64,000 nt of DNA, taken from contig OY740765.1 in NCBI GenBank assembly GCA_963513935.1, positions 78,031,054-78,095,053 on the forward strand. The letters run 5' to 3'. Source of the DNA: Aphrophora alni. Lineage: Eukaryota; Arthropoda; Insecta; Hemiptera; Aphrophoridae. The position numbers and the translations under genes are program-made. Under the pieces are notes generated by a model. That model worked only from the letters and a program-made list of their open reading frames with translations. It was not told the DNA's origin and searched no databases. Positions 57,925 through 64,000 of this stretch are shown piece after piece. How positions within the stretch are numbered: position 1 is the stretch's first letter; each line of letters begins with the position of its first letter.

Positions 57925-60340
57925 TAAGGTTCCATATAATGTGTAATTTTAACTGCTCCAAATCTATAGGGGCACAAATTGTTTAATATATTTCTATTTA
58001 TTATTTTTTTCTCTGCTTTAAGAAAATACACAAATATTTGCATGATCCCATTGCGACGAACGTCTCGGCTACCGACTGAGGTGAACGTCAGCCCTCGTTG
58101 TTCGATATGACGAGACGTTCGAACCGCTTAAGGTTCCGGAAGGAGTGTTTGGAAAAACGTGTTAGGACTTACCCAGTAAATATATTCAATCATTAATTAA
58201 CGCTTAGTCTCAACCCAACTAATCACTATGTTCACAGCCAGCTTATGATAAGATATAATTTAATTACTAAACTAACTAATTAATTATTTAACTTATCGTT
58301 TAGAACTTACGGTTAGGGACAGGCGTGATGGGAGAATTACGTTAACCCTTTAGGTCATAATAATTCCTTCTTAATTTTAGTCGGATGACCTACTAATGAC
58401 TACGTAACACCTGGGGGTCGATCAGACCCCGCAATTACGGTTTAGGTAGCCATTTAGGTTTATTACCAAAAAGTTAAATTCATAAACCGCAACTCACGTC
58501 CGCTGACTTCGGCACACTGTGAACGACTGCGTCTTGTCTTGACTACGTTGCGCGTGCATCGCATATCTATGCCGTGATCTCGGTACGGTGATCCCCAATA
58601 CTCGTGGAATTACCACATTATAAGACAAAGCCAAGAAAATTACATTTTAAGATTCACATCATGTATATGGTATGTAAGTTTTTTCTCATGCTGTAGATAG
58701 AGGAAATCAATTTCTATAAAATTCTGCTCATTTCATATCTCTATTTTAATTATAACTAGAGGTATTAAGCTGTTCTGACATTTTTTTAACATTCCATATT
58801 ATAAGAAGCAAGGAGAAAAGAAAATAAAAAAAATAAATCATTCAGCATTTTATCCCTTTATGTCTACATGATTTGTAATACAATTAAAGTTCTATTTGGA
58901 GTCAAGACCAAGGTCATGATGTATATATGGTTAATAGAATAGGTACTTATATATAATCTGCTGGCTACATTGCTGGATGAATATTTTGTCAATTAAAACA
59001 ATGTTAAATTTTGTGCAACATTTTTCCATTACAATAAGAGTATACAATAAAAAAACAAAATAGTATTTACAGCATAGTACAGTAGTACTATTTTAAAGCT
59101 AAATTAAATAAACAAAATGCCTAATTTTTTAAAATTTACTCTACATTACCCACAGTTTATTTTTTCCATATTAAAAACCAAATTTTCTTGTGACTAATGT
59201 GTATTAAACTTCATCTATAATATGAGAAACAAATCATAATATTTGATATTTTTAGCAATGAAAAGAGAAACATTGTAACCCCTTGAGTGTTGTACTAAAA
59301 TTGGTGAAATTCGAGATTATGTTTGTACATGTTAAAAAAAAAAAGTTAGTTTTTCTTAAAGGTAGATTTTTCTGGCTCCCTACATGACAAGGGTACTACA
59401 AAAATAATCAAACTAATTTTTCTTTTTTATTTTTTTATTAAGTATTATTATTTTAGTATAAAATGTTACAAATATTGAGTAAGTCAATTACGAAATGAGC
59501 GAGCTATATAAGAGGTGAAATAATAATTATTATAACAAGAAACCTTGAAAGAAAACTGCAAAAATAAATGAAAAATATTTAATCCAATGCTTAAGTTAGT
59601 AATTTTGTTTTGTATGGTAATTCTTGGTATATGAATTGAAAATGTTGGTGTCCATTACTCTAAGTACAAATTCATCAACGTCCGGATTGTTAGCATTAGT
59701 CATAATGAAATGGTAATAGATATAAGAAACAAGTCTAAATGACTGACCAGAGCTTTTATAACATTGTTAAAAATCAAACAAGAGATACTAAGAAGGCATT
59801 TTGTATCTCAATTCTGTTTTACAAATAATCTAAATACTGTCAAAACTGAAGTCAACAATCAGGATCATCTTCATTCAACTCATGTACAAGCTGGAACTTC
59901 TAAGGATGGAGTTTGTTTGTTTTTTTATTTATTTCAATAGAACTGTGACAAGTGTTTTATTTATTAACAACTATTTGACTATTCAGAATGTTGAACTAAT
60001 TCGCAAAGAATGGTCTACTTCCTGATCTTCATAGAAAGACAGCCAACCTGTCTTCTTTCATTTAATCTAAACTTGTTAGTTAGATCTCTCTCCATGATAT
60101 TTATTTGTCACCAGTTAATCTGCATATACTTCATTAAACCGTTTAGGATAATTTTGGTTTGCAGCACATAACTAAAAATTATTCCAGTCTTATCATGAAT
60201 GCTTTAGCTTTTGGTTGTTTTGATAATCATACGTAGATTAATTCATATTAAGTGAACTAAAAATGTAGAGGTAAAAACTGAATAAAAATAGAGTTGTTAT
60301 TTCTAAAAGCAAATAATAGTTACAGATAATAAAACCGGCA
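57925..60340. other. No gene recognised
   Basis: AT-rich, with a GC-richer patch at about 58040-58145 and 58540-58610 containing CpG words. The last UNC119 exon was searched for here without success. Confidence 0.4.
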
Positions 60341-60349
60341 TATATGAAA

Positions 60350-60670
60350 GTAATTGTAATGAGTGCCCTTGTTTATATAGGTCAAACGGGACGTCATTTC
60401 CACAAAAAGTTCAAAAAACATTTACCTACAAACAAAATTCACCACAATAAATCAGCAATGCAGAACATCTCATAAATAAATTCCACACATGTTCAGATTT
60501 TGAAAAGAACATGGACATCTTACATGTATGTAGAAAAGGATGGATCATGAATTCCCTACAAAAATTTGAAATACAGTATATAAAGACCAAAAGAACGAAT
60601 CTGCATACCTATTAAATGAACAAATTACCTTCCCCTCCAACAAGATTTCCGACACCATCATAAAAAAACA
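60350..60670 (+). pseudogene. GIY-YIG endonuclease remnant of a Penelope-like element
   Basis: The frame starts VYIGQTGRHFHKKFKKHL, the first two conserved strands and helix of a GIY-YIG nuclease. After a one-base shift at about 60458 it continues EHLINKFHTCSDF and DILHVCRKGWIMNSLQKFEI to a stop near 60613. This order (YIGQTGR - EHL - ILH - xKG - LxxxEI) is typical of the C-terminal endonuclease of Penelope-like retroelements. No reverse transcriptase was seen upstream. Confidence 0.65.
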
Positions 60671-60854
60671 AACATGAGACCATAGTTCATTCGATAACTG
60701 AAGCAGAAAATCAAAACCAAGTCAGTGTCAATCTTCCAGTTAGACGTGCACATTAAATATATTCTTAGATTTGTTCATGTGCAAGTAATATGTGTTATCC
60801 ATGTTTTATAAAATTGTTGAACAGTAACGACGCCTTGAAACCCTACAGAACTCA

Positions 60855-61960
60855 GTGTTATGGATATGTTGGAGTGTCCCAGAATTACACTATGCCATGG
60901 AAATTAAACTGAACATTGAACCTATAATAACACACATCAAACACAGAATATATGTAAAACACATTAAGAACAATGTCTTGGAGAAAAACCACCCATCCAA
61001 TCAAATTGACAGACACAAGAGTGCAAACAAACATTCTTTCATTTTTAGAGTCTTCCAATTTGTGGATCATGTTGTACAAACCATTCCACCATTCAACCTA
61101 ATACCATCCTGGTCATTGACTGTGCCTAACATCAACATAGAAATCAATAGTAAAACAACAAAGAAAGATGGTGCATTGTACTAAAGTAAGCCACATGGAG
61201 ACTATTGGCAGAAAATATAATGGGAGTCTACAAGTTTACATTGATGGATCCTTGGATCTTACCACCGATAATTCTGGTTTGGGTGTCTTTGTATCTGAGT
61301 TGAACATAGAAATATATCTGTCATCAACTGCTACATCTAGCATTGAGTTAGGATTGTTGGACATAATCGCAGCATTGCAACACTACAAAGATCTTCTAGC
61401 AGAAAAAAAACTGCATCCTTACAGACTCTAAAGCTTCCTTATGTGCACTGGAAAAACACAAGCTGTCCTCGCACTCATTTTATATTATTAAAATTCAGAG
61501 AGCTCTACAGAACATAAGCAAAGAAAATACTTTTCAGTGGATATCAGGTCATAGTGGAGTTGTGGGAAACTAACAGACTGATTAGATCATAAGAGTGGCA
61601 TTAAAAATGCACACTAAGCCGTTTAGTGTAAAAGATCAAGGGCAGAATTAAAAAGGAATGGAGGAATCTTGAATTTAGAATGGTACTGATAGAGCCAAGT
61701 GATCTGGTTGTATAAACGGCTCAGAAGTTGGGTGCATATGTGTACTGCCAGATTTAGATTGGGACATTTTGTCACAGATGAGTAGCTTTATCGCTTTGAG
61801 ATAGCAGATCATCCATTTTGTAGAAGAGGCACTTCTGAATGTGAAACATTGCCGCACATCATCCTGCCCTGTGAGATAGGTGACACTAGCTGGTCATTGT
61901 TGAGAAAATGTACAGGATGCATTGTGACATTGGGATTATGTGATGCTAGACTCACAGAAT
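60855..61960 (+). pseudogene. 3' part of a LINE with RNase H domain
   Basis: An RNase H core begins at about 61225 with VYIDGSLD (first Asp), then SSIELGLLDII (Glu). After a one-base shift near 61425 follow TDSKASLCALEKHKL (Asp) and FQWISGHSGVVGN (His region), then a stop. A later decayed stretch (about 61755-61955) shows LGHFVTDE-like and a Cys/His-rich tail. This is the arrangement of the I/Jockey/R1-type ORF2 3' end. The 60855-61160 open stretch may be the linker from a lost reverse transcriptase. Confidence 0.65.
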
Positions 61961-61980
61961 AAGAAGTAAGAAGTATAATA

Positions 61981-62815
61981 CAGTAGAACCTCGATGTAAC
62001 ACACTCCGATATAACGAATTCTTTGATATTACAAATTTAAAAAAAATCCTTTTCAAATCCATGTAACACTCAATATTAAAAACACCCCTGTATTTACGAA
62101 TATCTAAAGTACAAAACCCCTATATAATGAATAAAATACATCTGACAAAATTGTACAGTACAATTTGTAGTGACTCAGACGCATGTCTAGACAGGAAAAC
62201 AATAGCACCTGCTTGCCTTTCTTGTTCTTACCCCCTCCAACAGACAGTCACTGTATCCAACCGATGTTGTGCATTGTATACTGTTTTGTCAACATGCTTA
62301 ATATGATTGGAACAGTAAACGATGTTTTTTTTTAATCAGAGTTTATGATGGGAAAAAATTCAAGGAAGTCTCTTTACAGTGGAGCTTAAGCGCAATGTGT
62401 TAAAGGTTGTTGAAGATAATCCAAAGAGGAAGAGAGTAGGAGTTTGATATTACTCCCACCACATTAGCAATGATCATTAAAAATAAAGATAAGTTTGGGG
62501 ATGAAGGTGGACCTCCTGAACTTTGCAAGAAGGCTATGAAAGGTGAGCTACATCATGTTGAAGAAGCTGTTATAAAGTGGTTGAAACAATGTCACAATAA
62601 AAAGTTCCCATCGGAGGTCCTGTACTTGAAGAAATAGCTCAACAATATTGCAGAACAATTAGGACACACTGGCTTTTGAGCCAGTAATGCCTGGTTATAT
62701 AGATTACAAAAATCGCATGGAATAAGTATCAAAAATATGTGTGGCAAAAGTGTTGCCGTGGATAACACTGTGTGTGAAGAGTGGAAGGACAAACTTGCAG
62801 ACTTGACCTATGGAT
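61981..62815 (+). pseudogene. pogo/Tigger-like element remnant (CENP-B-type DNA-binding domain)
   Basis: CAGTAGAACCTCGATGTAAC at 61981 follows TA and resembles pogo/Tigger ends. Downstream, broken frames encode LKRNVLKVVED, TLAMIIKNKDKF, EEAVIKWLKQCHNKKFPS, NNIAEQLGHTGF, and LYRLQKSHGI, the order of the N-terminal and CENPB helix-turn-helix domains. It stops around 62815 before the DDE core. The right end is not seen. Confidence 0.7.
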
Positions 62816-64000
62816 ACCATCAAGACTGCATCAGTAGATAAAAAAGAGGAATACTAGCAGCTATTTTGTTTTTGTGATGTCATGAGGGGTGGGTGAAAGG
62901 GGAGCGTGTGACATGGGTGATGGCATCATTTTGATGACGACATTGATAACGTCATTTGATGACAACGTTGATGACATTAGAGGTGAAGATAAGTTTCTTT
63001 TCCGATTTTTTTATGACTTTGAAAAAATTTACTTTTCAAAAAGTGACTTTTTCTTCTCCTTCTTTTGAGAAGATGTTTTACGCCGATTTTCTTACCGAAT
63101 ATTACTGAGTACTTCTTAAGCTACCCTGAACAAGAACATTACAGAGAACGGTTTTTGAGAACTTAGTAAAAGTTACTTTTCTCTTATTTCTTTTTAAAGA
63201 TCTTTTACAAAGTCCTTCTTAAGCTACTGTTAGGATCGGCCCTCAAAACTGCCTGGGTTCTTAATTTTAATCAAATTCAAATCAGTGGTTCAGTATACTA
63301 ATTATTTTTTTATTAACAATGACTATCTCCTATCTTATTATAATAATACAATATCTTTATTACTACTATTAATGCAGAATGACTCTAGTTATTGTGACTC
63401 ACAAATCTGATTCTACGTTATATTTTATTATTACTTGTGTCTGAAATAATTACAAGGTTTAGACACGAAGTTTGCTCACCCTGCTTGCCATTCATGGATG
63501 CTCATCTGAAGTCTCAATACTCCTAGGTAGCTCGTATACGCCAAGTCCGTCTGGCTATCTTCCAGAATTATACTCCCAGGATTCTCTTACTCGCCAAGTC
63601 CGTCTGGCTATCTTCCAGAATTATGCTCCCAGGATTCTCTTACTCGCCAAGTCCGTCTGGCTATCTTCAAAAATTCCTGCAGCACTTCCCTCGATTAATC
63701 TTGGCCCACTGACCAAGTTTTCTCCCACCCAAGGGTTTATATGTGTTTGTAGCATCAATGACGACTGCCTTGCTTGCAAGGTAAGCAATTTCATCATTTT
63801 TCCAGGTCTGTCACAATAATTGTTGTCATACTGTGTTCCTAAAAAGAACTTAGACTATATTCCTAACTAAAACTATCCTAATTCCTAACACTACCTTGAA
63901 CAAGAACCTTACAGAGAATGCTGACTTTTTACTAAGTCTCTTTTCGGGGCCTAAAAAGAAACTTAGGAAAAGTCAGTCTTTCTCCTCCTTCTTTTGGGAA
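62816..64000. other. No gene; repeats of TTCTTTT/GAACAAGAAC type
   Basis: Blocks such as CTACCTTGAACAAGAACCTTACAGAGAA (about 63890) recur in similar form at about 63120-63150. TTTCTCCTCCTTCTTTTG-like stretches occur at about 63050 and at the window end. Confidence 0.45.
63539..63672. repeat. 53-bp tandem repeat, about 2.5 copies
   Basis: CGCCAAGTCCGTCTGGCTAT... repeats at 63539, 63592 and 63645 with few differences. The ORF over it is a consequence of the repeat. Confidence 0.9.

Noticed and set aside
63472..63819. 115-codon plus-strand ORF
   Set aside because: Covers the 53-bp tandem repeat and has no homology that I recognise.
57925..64000. Last UNC119 exon in the 3' part of the window
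   Set aside because: No segment encoding the expected C-terminal block with splice sites was found.

Overview
The window looks like nuclear DNA of an arthropod, most likely an insect. It is AT-rich, with one conserved animal gene broken by very long introns and dense with decayed DNA transposons and retroelements. There is no bacterial operon structure. The species cannot be told from the sequence.

Host gene: four plus-strand exons (12177-12260, 23948-24064, 26199-26313, 54623-54795) encode the middle of UNC119, a lipid-binding trafficking chaperone. All splice phases agree. The first and last coding exons were not found. Nearly everything else lies in its introns or flanks.

Central object: intron 26314-54622 holds a whole but decayed Polinton/Maverick (adintovirus-like) element at 27795-49589. 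It has ~0.7 kb terminal inverted repeats and a near-perfect 6-bp target duplication (TGTCTA/TGTGTA). All recognised genes are on the minus strand. From right to left they are: a two-exon proline-rich acidic protein; duplicated promoter/leader modules and tandem repeats; protein-primed-type DNA polymerase B; a retroviral-type integrase with chromodomain; a conserved Polinton protein; a fibre-like repeat protein; a matrix metalloproteinase with hemopexin domain; a PLA2-domain basic protein; an adenain-like protease; candidate penton and major capsid genes; several unknowns; a cysteine-rich protein; and a multi-exon RING-finger gene. Most carry stops or frameshifts, and no packaging ATPase was seen.

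Nested elements: a TTAA-flanked piggyBac-like non-autonomous transposon (39510-41654) sits inside the integrase gene and has a second, oppositely oriented copy at 20068-22581. Other elements include a ~4.7 kb transposon with ~450-bp inverted repeats and an unrecognised gene (2097-6757), whose right repeat is split by a TTAA-flanked 693-bp element. There are also two piggyBac transposase pseudogenes (14977-16313; 55386-57131), two bounded mariner copies (16470-17841; 24117-25455) and a third fragment (~57.65-57.92 kb). Fold-back elements, LINE fragments, a Penelope-type GIY-YIG remnant and a pogo-like remnant complete the set.

The most unusual content is the Polinton cargo: a secreted-type metalloproteinase, PLA2 domain, spliced RING gene and fibre-like protein alongside capsid, protease and replication genes.
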